From an uncultured Aquincola sp. (GTDB lineage: Bacteria > Pseudomonadota > Gammaproteobacteria > Burkholderiales > Burkholderiaceae): DNA of 64,000 bases. Shown in pieces: positions 51,410 to 60,068 of this stretch. The translations under genes and the position numbers were made by a program. The stretch covers positions 6,081 through 70,080 of the forward strand of contig CAKZXL010000456.1 of assembly GCA_937883885.1 (NCBI GenBank), given 5' to 3'. The notes under the pieces were generated by a model. That model saw only the letters and a list, made by a program, of their open reading frames with translations. It searched no databases and was not told the origin of the DNA. Each line of letters opens with the position of its first letter. Position 1 is the stretch's first letter.

Positions 51410-52476
51410 CAGACAGCCTCCAGGGTGGGTTGTTCAAAACGACCTGAGGTGATGGCAGGCCACAGGCCCTGGCTGCCAGCTGCACAGGCGGCCGAGCCCA
51501 GTGCCTGCGACCAGTGCGTCAAAGAGCCGTACTCGCTGCGCCAGGCCCACAGGCGGCGCGTGAGCATGTGCAGGGTGTGCTCGTGCGTAAAGCCGATGGC
51601 CCCATGCACCGCGTGCGCGATCGCGGCCACGACACCCGCCGCCTCGGCAGAGCAGACTTTGGCAGCGGCCACGGACAGCCGGGCGTAGCCGCCTTGCGCC
51701 GAGCCATTGGATTCCACGCAAGCCGCCTCCGCGGCCACACTGGCCATGGCCGTGTATTCAGCCAGCACCGCAATCTGGTGTTGGATGGCCTGGAAAGCGC
51801 CGATCGGCCGGCCGAACTGCGTTCGCTCGCTGGCGTAGCCTGTCGTCATGTCGAGCACTGCCTGCAAGGCGCCTGCGGTCTGCGCGGAGCGCAGCAAGGC
51901 GCCGCCGAGCATCAGCACGTCGTGGGGCACGCCGGCGGGCAGCGGCGCCCGGGCCAGCGGCACCACGCCTTCCAGGTGCAGCGTGTCGCGGGGTTCGCCG
52001 GCCAGGTTCAGCGTCGGTGTGCAGCGCACGCCGGTGGTCGGCAGCAACAGCAGTGTCGGCGACGGCTGGTCAGCACAGAGTGCGATCACATGGGTCGCAT
52101 GCCGGCCCCAGGGCACATCGGAGAGCACGCCGCTGGCGGTGTTGCCCTGCAGCGCCGCGCGGGACGTGGAGAACGACAGCACGCCGCCAACCGGTTGCAG
52201 GCCGCATTGGGCCAACAGCGCGTTGGCGAGCAGCGCCTCGGGCAATGGTACGGGCGCGCCGTGCCTTCCGCAGGCGCGCAGCACCACGAACAAGTCGTCC
52301 CAGCTGGCGCCGGCACCGCCGGCGGCTTCCGGCGCTGCGGCGAAGGCGAAGCCCGATGCCTCCACAGCTTCCCACAGGGCCTCGGGCCAATGGCCGCCTT
52401 CGGCCGCCAGCGTCACTGCGGGCGTCGCTGCATCGGCCAGCAAGCGCTCGATGGTCGATTCGAAGAGTTCTCGCAT
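51409..52476 (-). CDS. acyl-CoA dehydrogenase-like subunit, FadE-type, short
   Basis: A 355-residue ACAD-fold protein that keeps ERTQFGRPIGAFQAIQHQIA near residue 218 and an N-terminal domain but lacks the SEPGxGSD flavin motif and the usual catalytic Glu region; the middle domain is rewritten. This form is typical of the non-binding partner in the alpha2beta2 acyl-CoA dehydrogenases known from steroid side-chain breakdown. The neighbour at 52492 would be the complementary subunit; only 15 bp separate them. Complex formation is inferred. Confidence 0.88.
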   Translation of the reverse strand: MRELFESTIERLLADAATPAVTLAAEGGHWPEALWEAVEASGFAFAAAPEAAGGAGASWDDLFVVLRACGRHGAPVPLPEALLANALLAQCGLQPVGGVLSFSTSRAALQGNTASGVLSDVPWGRHATHVIALCADQPSPTLLLLPTTGVRCTPTLNLAGEPRDTLHLEGVVPLARAPLPAGVPHDVLMLGGALLRSAQTAGALQAVLDMTTGYASERTQFGRPIGAFQAIQHQIAVLAEYTAMASVAAEAACVESNGSAQGGYARLSVAAAKVCSAEAAGVVAAIAHAVHGAIGFTHEHTLHMLTRRLWAWRSEYGSLTHWSQALGSAACAAGSQGLWPAITSGRFEQPTLEAV

Positions 52477-52491
52477 GGGTGTCCTTGAAGA

Positions 52492-53640
52492 TCAGCGCAG
52501 CCCAAGCCCACGGGCGATGATGCCCCGCAGGATCTCGCGCGTGCCGCCGCGCAACGAGAATGAGGGTGCCATCTGCATCAACTGCGCCAGCACGCGGGCG
52601 TGGTCGTTGCCGCCTTGCGTGGTGGGGGACAGGTCGGTCAGCAGCTGTGCGATCTCGGGCAGTTCCTGTTCGAAGCCCGCACCCAGGTCCTTGACGCACG
52701 ACGCGGCCCAGGCAGGGTTGCCGCCCGCCGCAAGTTGCGCGGTGACGGCCAAGGACATGCTGCGCAACGCATGCAGCCGTGCCACCAGTCGACCGATTTC
52801 CTTGGTCTGCAAGGCGTTGGCTTCGGGCCCGACGGCATCGATGAGGGTGTGCAGCAAGGCCATGCTGCTGAGGAAGCGTTCTGGGCCGCTGCGCTCGAAC
52901 GCCAACTCGGCGGTGACTTGCTCCCAGCCCTGGCCTTCCGTGCCGATCAAGGCATCCGAGCCTAGCTTGACCTCGTCAAAGAACACTTCGTTGAAGTGTT
53001 CGCTGCCCGTCAGGTCCTTGATCGGGCGGATGGTCACGCCCGGTGCCTGCAGGTCGACGATGAACTGAGACAGACCTTCGTGGCGTGAAGCGGTCTGGTC
53101 CGCGGTGCGGGCCAACGCAATCATGTAGTGCGACTTGTGGGCATTGGTCGTCCACACCTTCTGGCCCGACAGCACCCAACCGCTGCCGTCGCGACGCGCC
53201 CGGGTCTTGATGGATGCGAGGTCCGAGCCCGAACCCGGCTCACTCATGCCGATGCAGAAGTACTGTTCGCCGCGGCAGATCGGCGGCAGATGCCTGTCCT
53301 TCTGGACCTCGGTGCCGTAGCGCAGGATCAGCGGCCCGCTCTGGCGATCTGCGATCCAATGCGCCGACACCGGCGCACCGGCGGCCAGCAGTTCCTCGAT
53401 CACGACGTAGCGCGCGAACGGTCCGGCCTCACTGCCGCCGTAGCTGCGCGGCAGCGCCATGCCGACCCAGCGCTTCTCGCCCAGCCGGCGGCTGAAGGCG
53501 GCGTCGAACCCCATCCATGAATCGGCGCGACGCACGGCGGGGTAGTCCGCCATGGCCTCTTTCAGGAAGGCCCGCACATCCGCGCGCAGGCGCTCGGCCT
53601 CGGGCGGAATGCGGCAGTAGCTGAAATGCTCGATGGTCAT
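52492..53640 (-). CDS. acyl-CoA dehydrogenase subunit (partner of the preceding gene)
   Basis: A 382-residue ACAD with complete flavin motif IGMSEPGSGSDLASIKTRA near residue 135, GWVLSGQKVWTTNA, AFERSGPERFLSS near residue 250 (Glu at a possible catalytic site) and C-terminal FSLRGGTREILRGIIARGLGLR. The RGGTREILRGIIARGLG ending is common in heteromeric FadE26/27- or FadE28/29-like enzymes. Together with 51409-52476 it probably forms one enzyme acting on a bulky acyl-CoA. Confidence 0.9.
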   Translation of the reverse strand: MTIEHFSYCRIPPEAERLRADVRAFLKEAMADYPAVRRADSWMGFDAAFSRRLGEKRWVGMALPRSYGGSEAGPFARYVVIEELLAAGAPVSAHWIADRQSGPLILRYGTEVQKDRHLPPICRGEQYFCIGMSEPGSGSDLASIKTRARRDGSGWVLSGQKVWTTNAHKSHYMIALARTADQTASRHEGLSQFIVDLQAPGVTIRPIKDLTGSEHFNEVFFDEVKLGSDALIGTEGQGWEQVTAELAFERSGPERFLSSMALLHTLIDAVGPEANALQTKEIGRLVARLHALRSMSLAVTAQLAAGGNPAWAASCVKDLGAGFEQELPEIAQLLTDLSPTTQGGNDHARVLAQLMQMAPSFSLRGGTREILRGIIARGLGLR

Positions 53641-53659
53641 CAGCGTGCCGAGCCTCGGT

Positions 53660-54967
53660 TCACAGCGCGGTCTGCGCGTCGGCCGAGGCGAACATCTTGT
53701 TGATGTCCCCCGACGTCACCGGCTTGGTCGGGTCGCGCTCAGGCGCGGCGCCCCCCATGCCAAGGGCCGGCTCGATGCTGACATGCTTGGCTTGGGCACG
53801 CAGCGCACCGACGGTGCAGTTCTCGCGACCGAGAATGGAGAACGGGTCGTAGCTGAACTCCCGCATGGCGTTCAGGTGCGTGATCTTGTTGATGATCTCG
53901 TCACTGAGATGGCCACTTTGCGAATGGAAAACGTCGGCTGAGTGGGGCCAAGTGCAATCGGAGTGCGGATAGTCGCATTCCCACGTCACCTTATCGACGT
54001 TGATGGAGTCGAGGTTCCGCAGGCCGAACTCGTCCTCAATGAAGCAGGTGATGAAGTGCTCATTGAAGATGTCGCTGGGTCGCTTGCCCCCGAAGTTGGA
54101 GTTGGTCCAAGCCTTGTGATGGTTGTGCGTGAAGTTGGCGCGCTCAAGCAGGTACGGAATCCAGCCGATGCCGCCTTCGGACAGCGCCATGCGCAGCTTG
54201 GGGAACTTTTTCCACATCGGCGCCCAGATCCAGTCGGCCGCGGAGTTGGAGATTGAAATCGGCATCGACGTGATCCAGGCGTCGATGGGCGATTCGTCGG
54301 ACGCATGGGCCGCCTTGACGCCGGTGCCGATGTGGCAGCACACAACCACGTCGTTGTCGGCACATGCCTTCCACAGCGGGTCCCAGTGATCGTTGTGGAT
54401 CGAGGGATAGCCGTGGACGGTGGGGTTGTCCGACAGCGACAGCGCGTGCACCCCTTGCCTGGCCAGGCGTTTCACCTCGGCCGCAGCGACCTGCATGTCC
54501 CACCAGGGCACGAGCATCAGGGGAATGAACCGACCCGGTGCGGCGTTGCACCAGTCATGCAGATGCCAGTCGTTGTAGGCCTGGATGGCGGCCAGCGACA
54601 CGTCGCGGTCCGGAATGCCCTGGAAGCGCTGACCAGCGAAGCCAGGGAACGTGGGAAAGCACAGCGAGCCCAGCACGCCGTTGGCATTCATGTCTTCCAC
54701 CCGCGCCTTGATGTCCCAGGTGCCGCGGCGCATGTGCTCGTACGACAGGGGCTCCATGCCGTACTCCTCCTTCGGCCGGCCGACCACAGAGTTCAGGCCC
54801 ATGTAGCCGGTGGCGCGGTCTTCGAACATCCACACGTCGCGACCGCCGCGCTGGACGACGTGCGGCTCGCGCCCCTTGTACTTCAGCGGCATGTGCGCAG
54901 CGAAAGCATTGGGCGGCTCGATCGCATGATCGTCCACGCTGACAAGGATGAGGTCTTCCAGTTTCAT
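53660..54967 (-). CDS. amidohydrolase-2 family metal-dependent hydrolase
   Basis: A 435-residue TIM-barrel protein of the long amidohydrolase-2 subgroup: ILVSVDDHAIEPPNAF near residue 6 (DxH replacing HxH, as is normal for this subgroup), LCFPTFPGFAGQRF, VVVCCHIGTG, SEGGIGWIPYLLER and WECDYPHSDCTWPHS with the conserved Asp. It is unlike the two shorter amidohydrolases at 16534 and 27223 and retains the metal Asp they lack. First gene of the beta-oxidation operon; an exact 25-bp element lies 87 bp upstream. Confidence 0.9.
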   Translation of the reverse strand: MKLEDLILVSVDDHAIEPPNAFAAHMPLKYKGREPHVVQRGGRDVWMFEDRATGYMGLNSVVGRPKEEYGMEPLSYEHMRRGTWDIKARVEDMNANGVLGSLCFPTFPGFAGQRFQGIPDRDVSLAAIQAYNDWHLHDWCNAAPGRFIPLMLVPWWDMQVAAAEVKRLARQGVHALSLSDNPTVHGYPSIHNDHWDPLWKACADNDVVVCCHIGTGVKAAHASDESPIDAWITSMPISISNSAADWIWAPMWKKFPKLRMALSEGGIGWIPYLLERANFTHNHHKAWTNSNFGGKRPSDIFNEHFITCFIEDEFGLRNLDSINVDKVTWECDYPHSDCTWPHSADVFHSQSGHLSDEIINKITHLNAMREFSYDPFSILGRENCTVGALRAQAKHVSIEPALGMGGAAPERDPTKPVTSGDINKMFASADAQTAL

Positions 54968-55053
54968 CGTGCCTCCAGGAACGGAGTTGGAGCCCTGCCG
55001 CAGGCGCAGGGCCGGGATTAGGAATGCGTGGGCACGATGTTAGAGCGATTCGT

Positions 55054-55078
55054 TAAACAGAAAACATAAAAATGTTCA
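55054..55078. promoter_or_regulatory. 25-bp cluster element, exact copy (reverse orientation)
   Basis: On the minus strand TGAACA-N13-TGTTTA, 12 of 12. It lies 87 bp upstream of the amidohydrolase start (54967), with a run of A/T-rich sequence in the spacer. The 224-bp gap 54968-55191 has no gene. Confidence 0.7.
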
Positions 55079-55191
55079 GTATTTGCCCTGAGGCCACTGG
55101 GTGAGCCGGACACGAGGCCGTCATCGCCCCATGCGGCAGCGCACCGCAGCGCCTGCTGGCGCTCGGTGCGATGGGCATGCACGCTGAGGTA

Positions 55192-56058
55192 CTAGAAGAG
55201 GATGCGGCTCAGCCGTTGGCCCGCGGCATGAAGGGCTTGGCCCAGGGTATCGAGGCCGGCGTCGTCGTAGTGGCCCCGGATCATCACCGCAGAAATCGTG
55301 AAGCCGATGGTGCCGGAGGGATCCAGCACAGGTGCGGCCACGGAGACGATGCCGTTGGCAAAGTGACCGTCGTCCACCGCCCAGCCGCGCCGTCTGGCAC
55401 GGTTCACGTCCCGCATGTAGGTCTCGAACGTCAGCGGCTTCATCCAGCGTATCTGGTCGAACTCGGCGCGCATCTGATCTTCGGTCAGGCCAAGCTGTTC
55501 CGCGAACAGGCGCCCGCTGGCACCCATCAGGATGGGCAGCCGCTGCCCGGACGCCATGTCAATGCGCAGGTCGGTGGGGCTCGTCTCTGAACTGATGAGC
55601 ACGATGCGATCCAGCCCCAACCGACGCCATAGCGTGATGGTGACGTGGAAGCGGGCCGCCAGCTCCTGCATCACCGGCTTGGCCAGCTCCATGCGCTGAC
55701 CCTGCGTGACGAGTTGCTCCACCAGTCGCGCCAGCCCAAGGCCCGCCGAGTACATCTTCGTCATCGGGTTGAATTCGACGACATCTTCGGCCACCAGTGT
55801 GCGAAGGATATTGAAGCAGGTGCTCGGGTTGATGGACAGGTGGCGGGCGAGGTCGGCTGAGCGCTCTGGTGCGCCGGTCTGCGACAGGTAGCGCAAGATG
55901 CGGATCGCATTGGCGACGGGCTTGACGATGACGCCGCCAGTGCGAGCGCGCTCGCCTTTGCCCGCGACCGACAGCGAGTCATCCTCGGTCTCGGTCTCGG
56001 TCTCGGTCTCGGTGCCGGAGCGGCTGTCTTGTACGCTGTGGTTCATGTATCCCTGCAC
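55192..56058 (-). CDS. IclR-family transcriptional regulator
   Basis: A 288-residue IclR protein: a winged helix-turn-helix near residues 45-100 (AIRILRYLSQTGAPERSADLARHLSINPSTCFNILRTLV) and a C-terminal effector domain with GASGRLFAEQLG and VSVAAPVLDPSGTIGFTISAV. The N-terminal 40 residues are unordered and include a Thr-Glu repeat (TETETETETED) encoded by a 6-bp tandem repeat. It is divergent from the ferredoxin gene and is a candidate regulator of the extradiol and beta-oxidation genes. ATG 56058 or 56046 may be used. Confidence 0.93.
   Translation of the reverse strand: MQGYMNHSVQDSRSGTETETETETEDDSLSVAGKGERARTGGVIVKPVANAIRILRYLSQTGAPERSADLARHLSINPSTCFNILRTLVAEDVVEFNPMTKMYSAGLGLARLVEQLVTQGQRMELAKPVMQELAARFHVTITLWRRLGLDRIVLISSETSPTDLRIDMASGQRLPILMGASGRLFAEQLGLTEDQMRAEFDQIRWMKPLTFETYMRDVNRARRRGWAVDDGHFANGIVSVAAPVLDPSGTIGFTISAVMIRGHYDDAGLDTLGQALHAAGQRLSRILF
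55984..56013. repeat. hexanucleotide tandem repeat (CTCGGT)5
   Basis: Five exact copies of CTCGGT (ACCGAG on the coding strand) encode Thr-Glu repeats in the IclR N-terminal tail. Unit length is a multiple of three, so slippage changes tail length without frameshift. Confidence 0.85.
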
Positions 56059-56171
56059 CTGGCCAGCGCCTGAGGCGCAGTCGTCTTAGACGCGAAATAG
56101 AGGCGAAATTCTATAGTCGGAATTTCATGTCAATACTGGAAGAACTACCAGGGTCAAGCGCTGCGTTTTTT

Positions 56172-56196
56172 GAGACACTTTCTACTATTGTGTTCA
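56172..56196. promoter_or_regulatory. imperfect copy of the 25-bp cluster element (reverse orientation)
   Basis: On the minus strand TGAACA-N13-TGTCTC, 10 of 12 matching. In the 173-bp gap between IclR (start 56058) and ferredoxin (start 56232), ending 35 bp before the latter. The right half TGTCTC equals that of the copy before AraC at 8122. Confidence 0.5.
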
Positions 56197-56231
56197 CCAT
56201 CAACGCGTCCGACGACGGCTCAGGAGACATC

Positions 56232-56459
56232 ATGACGGAACAGGCGATCCAACCGAACGGCGCACTTCGCGTGGTCGCGGACCGCAGCCGCTGCTGCGGC
56301 TACGGCTTGTGCGCACAGGTCTGCCCCCAGGTCTACAAGCTGGACGCTGATGGTCTGGTATACCTGGACAGCGACATCGTGCCCGCCGGGCTGGAGGAGG
56401 AGGCGCGTGAAGGCGCTGCTGCCTGCCCCGCCGAGGCGCTGCAGATCGAAGCGGCCTGA
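56232..56459 (+). CDS. P450-type ferredoxin, probably [3Fe-4S]
   Basis: A 75-residue ferredoxin: Cys21-x2-Tyr24-x2-Cys27-x3-Cys31-Pro and Cys65-Pro. The position of the second cluster ligand is Tyr, so a 3Fe-4S cluster is expected, as in ferredoxins of bacterial P450 systems; Cys22 is extra. AGGAGA precedes the ATG. It is 14 bp upstream of the extradiol dioxygenase, yet extradiol enzymes need no such protein in turnover; some use a ferredoxin for reactivation, or it serves the P450 at 48164. Confidence 0.93.
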   Translation: MTEQAIQPNGALRVVADRSRCCGYGLCAQVCPQVYKLDADGLVYLDSDIVPAGLEEEAREGAAACPAEALQIEAA

Positions 56460-56473
56460 AGACGGAGAAGCGC

Positions 56474-57415
56474 ATGGACATCATCGGCATCGGCTATCTG
56501 GGCTTCGAGACCGCCAAGCTCGACGAGTGGCGCGAGTACGGCCCGCAGGTCATGGGATTCCAGGTCGCCAAGTCACCGGAGTCGGACGCCCAGTCGCTCT
56601 ACTTCAAGATCGACGACCGCAGGCACCGCTTCGCCTTCCACCCCGGCAAGGTCGACCGTCTGGCGTACATCGGCTGGGAGGCCAAAGGCAAGCTCGAGTA
56701 TCAAGCCGCAGTGGCAACGCTGCGTGAGCATGGGATCGAGTTGACGGTGGGTGATGCGGCGCTGTGCGATCAGCGCGGCGTGAAGGAACTGGTGCGTTTC
56801 CTCGATCCAGTGGGGTTCCGGCACGAGATCTTCTACGCCCAGAAGTGGCTGCCGCGCTCGTTCGTGCCAGGCCGGCCGCATGGCGGATTCCTGGCAGACA
56901 AGCGCGGGCTGGGGCATGTGGTGGTGATCACGCCCGAGCAACCGCCCGAGCTGGAGCACTTTTTGACCCGCATCATGGGCTTTCATTGGTATGGCGCGGG
57001 TGCTGGCAAGGGCACGACGGGCTTTTACCGTGCCAAACTGAACGAGCACACCAGCCACGATATCGCCTACGGCTTCGGCCCCGGCAAGATGGGCGTGCAG
57101 CACATGGGGCTGTTCGTCAAGAGTCTGCGTGACGTGGGTGAGACCTACGATCTGGTCAAGCAGCGCCAGCTGCCGATGATGATGACGCTGGGCCAGCACG
57201 TGCAGGATCCGCACGTGTCGTTCTACCACTTCACCCCCTCCGGATTTGCTATCGAGACCATCACCGAGCTCGAGCCCTGGCACGACGACGGCTTCGAGCT
57301 GAACCCGGAGAAGCTCAGCACCTGGGGTCACGAACTGGTCGGGCCCATCCTCGGCCCCAGCGTCAGGACGCCGGAGGAGGCGATGGATCCGGAAGCCTGG
57401 GCCCGCCGTCGCTGA
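56474..57415 (+). CDS. type I extradiol ring-cleavage dioxygenase (VOC fold)
   Basis: A 313-residue two-domain enzyme of the BphC/HsaC group. Fe(II) ligands are His148 (GLGHVVVI), His210 (GVQHMGLF) and Glu261 (GFAIETITE), at nearly the same positions as in BphC (146, 210, 260). A conserved His and Tyr lie in VSFYHFTPSG. It cleaves a catechol meta to the hydroxyls. Co-transcribed with ferredoxin; convergent with the SDR at 57428. The large size and position in a polycyclic-type cluster favour a bicyclic or larger catechol. Confidence 0.94.
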   Translation: MDIIGIGYLGFETAKLDEWREYGPQVMGFQVAKSPESDAQSLYFKIDDRRHRFAFHPGKVDRLAYIGWEAKGKLEYQAAVATLREHGIELTVGDAALCDQRGVKELVRFLDPVGFRHEIFYAQKWLPRSFVPGRPHGGFLADKRGLGHVVVITPEQPPELEHFLTRIMGFHWYGAGAGKGTTGFYRAKLNEHTSHDIAYGFGPGKMGVQHMGLFVKSLRDVGETYDLVKQRQLPMMMTLGQHVQDPHVSFYHFTPSGFAIETITELEPWHDDGFELNPEKLSTWGHELVGPILGPSVRTPEEAMDPEAWARRR

Positions 57416-57427
57416 AGGCCAAGGTCG

Positions 57428-58150
57428 TCACACGGATTCAGTCGAAGACACCAGCAGCATGCGCGCCACGTTGGCGCGCTCGGGCCGTTCGAGCATGAAG
57501 CGGACGGCCGCTGCCACATCGCCCGGTTCAAGCGGCGCCGTGTGGTCGGCTTTGACCGCTCGGCCCGAACCGCGAAGCCGGTCGAAGATCTCGGTGTCGG
57601 TGGTGCCCGGTGCAATGGTGCCCACGCGCACGCCGCTCGCCGACAGCTCTACCCGCAGTGACGAGGTAAAGACCTCCAGTGCGTGCTTCAGCCCACTGTA
57701 GACCCCGACGGACGATGAGCTCAGGTACGCGCCGATGCTCGACACATTGACGATCGCGCCGTTTGCCTGCGCCTTGAAGTGGCGGCCGAACACGTAGGAC
57801 GCGCGCACCACGGCGTCAAAGTTCACGCGTGTCATCTGCGCAATCTCGTCCAGGTCGATCGTGTCGACGCCGCCAGCGACAAAAACACCAGCGTTGTTGA
57901 CGAGGATGTCCGCCTGCCCGAAGCGGTCGAGGGCCAGGTCGAGCAGCGCCTTCGGCGTCGCCGGGTCTTCCGCCGCCGCTGCCAGCCACCCGGACGGGCC
58001 GGGGAGCGACTCGCACAACGCCTGGAGTCTCTCAGCACGACGTGCCGTGACGACAAGCCGGACGCCGGCCGCGCTCAGCTCGCGCGCGATCGCTGCGCCA
58101 ATGCCCGACGATGCGCCGGTCACGACGGCTACGCGATGGTGGAGGTCCAT
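57428..58150 (-). CDS. short-chain dehydrogenase/reductase
   Basis: A 240-residue classical SDR: VVTGASSGIGAAIA near residue 9, LVNNAGVFVAGG near residue 83, and intact Ser-Tyr-Lys (VSSIGAYLSSSSVGVYSGLK). It starts immediately after the stop of the SDR at 58151 (no spacer), so the two are coupled. The short C-terminus ends at the ring SSTESV. Redox direction and substrate unknown. Confidence 0.93.
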   Translation of the reverse strand: MDLHHRVAVVTGASSGIGAAIARELSAAGVRLVVTARRAERLQALCESLPGPSGWLAAAAEDPATPKALLDLALDRFGQADILVNNAGVFVAGGVDTIDLDEIAQMTRVNFDAVVRASYVFGRHFKAQANGAIVNVSSIGAYLSSSSVGVYSGLKHALEVFTSSLRVELSASGVRVGTIAPGTTDTEIFDRLRGSGRAVKADHTAPLEPGDVAAAVRFMLERPERANVARMLLVSSTESV

Positions 58151-59005
58151 TCACTGTTCCTTGCGCTGGTCCACGCGGGCTTTCATCTGCTCGTTGAACT
58201 CGCGCTTGAGCGTGGGGTAATACGCAATCTGGCCTTGCATGCCGCCGGCGATGTCGATCGAGGCGCCGCTGATGAAGCTGGCGTGGTCGCTGGCCAGGAA
58301 CAGCGCCATGCCGGCTACGTCTTCGGGCCGGCCGAACCGGCCCGCCGGCACGACCTTCAGTGCCATCTCGTCGAATTCCTCCCGGGTGCAACTGCCCTCG
58401 GGCATTTCCTTGAAGTGACGATTCCACTGGCCGGTGTCGATCCAGCCCATGTTGAGAGAGTTGACGAGGATGCCGTCCTTCGGCAGCGACATGCCCAGAC
58501 TCTTGGACAGCGCAACACAGGAGGCACGGTTGATCACCGAGGGGATGCCGTCCGGCGTAGGCACGACGCCGGCCAGCGCATTGATCTCGATGATGCGGCC
58601 CCAGCGTTGTCGGCGCATATGGGGCACGACAGCCTGGATGAATCGGAAGTGCCCCATCTGGAGCACATTGGCGTGCTCAAGGATCTGCTCGGGTGTCAAT
58701 GTGTCGAGGTTGCCGCCCCGGCCCTGGCCCGCGTTGTTGACCAGCACATCGACGCCGCCCCAGGCTTGGACCACCTCGTCCACGAAAACGCGCACGGCCA
58801 TCGAGTCGGTCACATCCACAGCGCGGGCGATCACGGCGCCCGCCGTTGCAGCCAGTGCTCGGCCCGCAGCCGTCACTTCCGCCTCGCTGCGCGAGCAAAT
58901 GGCCACTCGCGCACCATCTGCGGCGAAGGCCGCGGCAATCGCCCGTCCGATGCCGCGTGATCCTCCGGTCACGATGACGCGCCGGTTGCTCAGATCGATG
59001 TTCAT
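58151..59005 (-). CDS. atypical SDR-fold protein (catalytic Ser and Tyr/Lys replaced)
   Basis: A 284-residue SDR-fold protein with VIVTGGSRGIGRAIA, LVNNAGQGRGG and a normal fold to the end. In the active site the Ser is Ala (EINALAGVV) and Tyr-x3-Lys is Ser-x3-Arg (SVINR), the same Ser/Arg pair as in the SDR at 25845. It may need a different mechanism or have a structural role. First gene of a two-gene leftward unit behind an exact 25-bp element. Confidence 0.9.
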   Translation of the reverse strand: MNIDLSNRRVIVTGGSRGIGRAIAAAFAADGARVAICSRSEAEVTAAGRALAATAGAVIARAVDVTDSMAVRVFVDEVVQAWGGVDVLVNNAGQGRGGNLDTLTPEQILEHANVLQMGHFRFIQAVVPHMRRQRWGRIIEINALAGVVPTPDGIPSVINRASCVALSKSLGMSLPKDGILVNSLNMGWIDTGQWNRHFKEMPEGSCTREEFDEMALKVVPAGRFGRPEDVAGMALFLASDHASFISGASIDIAGGMQGQIAYYPTLKREFNEQMKARVDQRKEQ

Positions 59006-59041
59006 GTGAAAAGCTCCTTTGAGGGTGGAGCCTACAGAATA

Positions 59042-59066
59042 TGAACATCAGTGTGGATAGTGTTTA
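59042..59066. promoter_or_regulatory. 25-bp cluster element, exact copy
   Basis: TGAACA-N13-TGTTTA, 12 of 12, extended as ATATGAACA / TGTTTATAT to nearly symmetrical 9-bp arms. It lies in the 64-bp gap between the LysR stop (59070) and the SDR start (59005), 36 bp from the latter. Confidence 0.7.
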
Positions 59067-59069
59067 TAT

Positions 59070-60014
59070 CTAAGTGGCTGCTGGTCGGGCCATGGCCGTT
59101 GCCAGGAACTCCTTGAAAGCTGTCGCAGCGGGCGAGAGCTCCTCGCGCGCCCAGGCCATGCCGACCTCCATCATCGGCAGGGGCCTGTCGACCTCCACCG
59201 ATCGAATGCGTCGACCATCGAGCGACCAGGGGCGAAAGACCATGTCCGAAAGAATCGTCACGCCCAGCCCAAGCGCGACCATCTCGCGAAGCGCTTCCAT
59301 GGAGGATGTCTTCAACATGGATGCCGGCTGGAGACCAGCTTCTTTCCAGTACTTGATCGCGTTTGCGTCGCCTTCGTCCATGGTGGGCAGGATGTACGGA
59401 TGAGCAGCGATGTCTTCGATGCGTGCAGGGTCCGCTTCCGCCAGCGGGTGATCAGCGGCCACCCAAAGTCTGCGGCGCGAGCGGGCCAGCGCCAAGGTCT
59501 TGAGACGATCACGCGCTTCAAGATTGGACAGCAGTACCACCGCCAGTTCGGTGCGTCCGGCATGCAGGCCGCATTCGATGCTGCTGCGTGTCTCCTCCGA
59601 CAGTGCGATGTCGACCCGGGGAAAGAGTTTGCGAAACCGCGCCAGCGCCGGCAACAGGAAGTAGCCCAGCACCGTGTAACTGGCGGCCACCTCGAGCCGC
59701 CCGGCCACATCGTCACGTCGGCGGAAGGGGAAGCGAACGGCTTCGTGGGCCGCTTCCAGCACGGTCTGCGCATGCTGGAGGAACGCGTGGCCGTCGGCTG
59801 TCAATCGAACGCCGTTGCGGCTGCGTTCGAACAAGGGCGCACCGAGCAGGCGCTCGAGTTCGGCCAGCGCCAGCGTCATGGCCGATTGCGAAATGTTCGC
59901 CTCGCGGGCTGCAGCGGAGATCTGCCCCGCCCGCGCTGCCGCCACGAAGTAGTGCAGCTGCCGTAGAGAAAAGGGCGGTGCAGCAGGGGTCATGTTGGAG
60001 GCAGGCTCTGCCAT
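59070..60014 (-). CDS. LysR-family transcriptional regulator
   Basis: A 314-residue LysR protein: N-terminal winged helix (FSLRQLHYFVAAARAGQISAAAREANISQSAMTLALAELERLLG near residues 16-60) and a periplasmic-binding-protein-like effector domain (MLKTSSMEALREMVALGLGVTILSD). The start at 60014 is preferred; 59993 is possible. Divergent from the ferredoxin oxidoreductase gene at 60099 with a copy of the 25-bp element between. Probably activates that gene. Confidence 0.93.
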   Translation of the reverse strand: MAEPASNMTPAAPPFSLRQLHYFVAAARAGQISAAAREANISQSAMTLALAELERLLGAPLFERSRNGVRLTADGHAFLQHAQTVLEAAHEAVRFPFRRRDDVAGRLEVAASYTVLGYFLLPALARFRKLFPRVDIALSEETRSSIECGLHAGRTELAVVLLSNLEARDRLKTLALARSRRRLWVAADHPLAEADPARIEDIAAHPYILPTMDEGDANAIKYWKEAGLQPASMLKTSSMEALREMVALGLGVTILSDMVFRPWSLDGRRIRSVEVDRPLPMMEVGMAWAREELSPAATAFKEFLATAMARPAAT

Positions 60015-60068
60015 TGGGAAGGCCAATATCAGCTCGCTGAAATCCGCGTTGGACCAAGTTCTAACACA

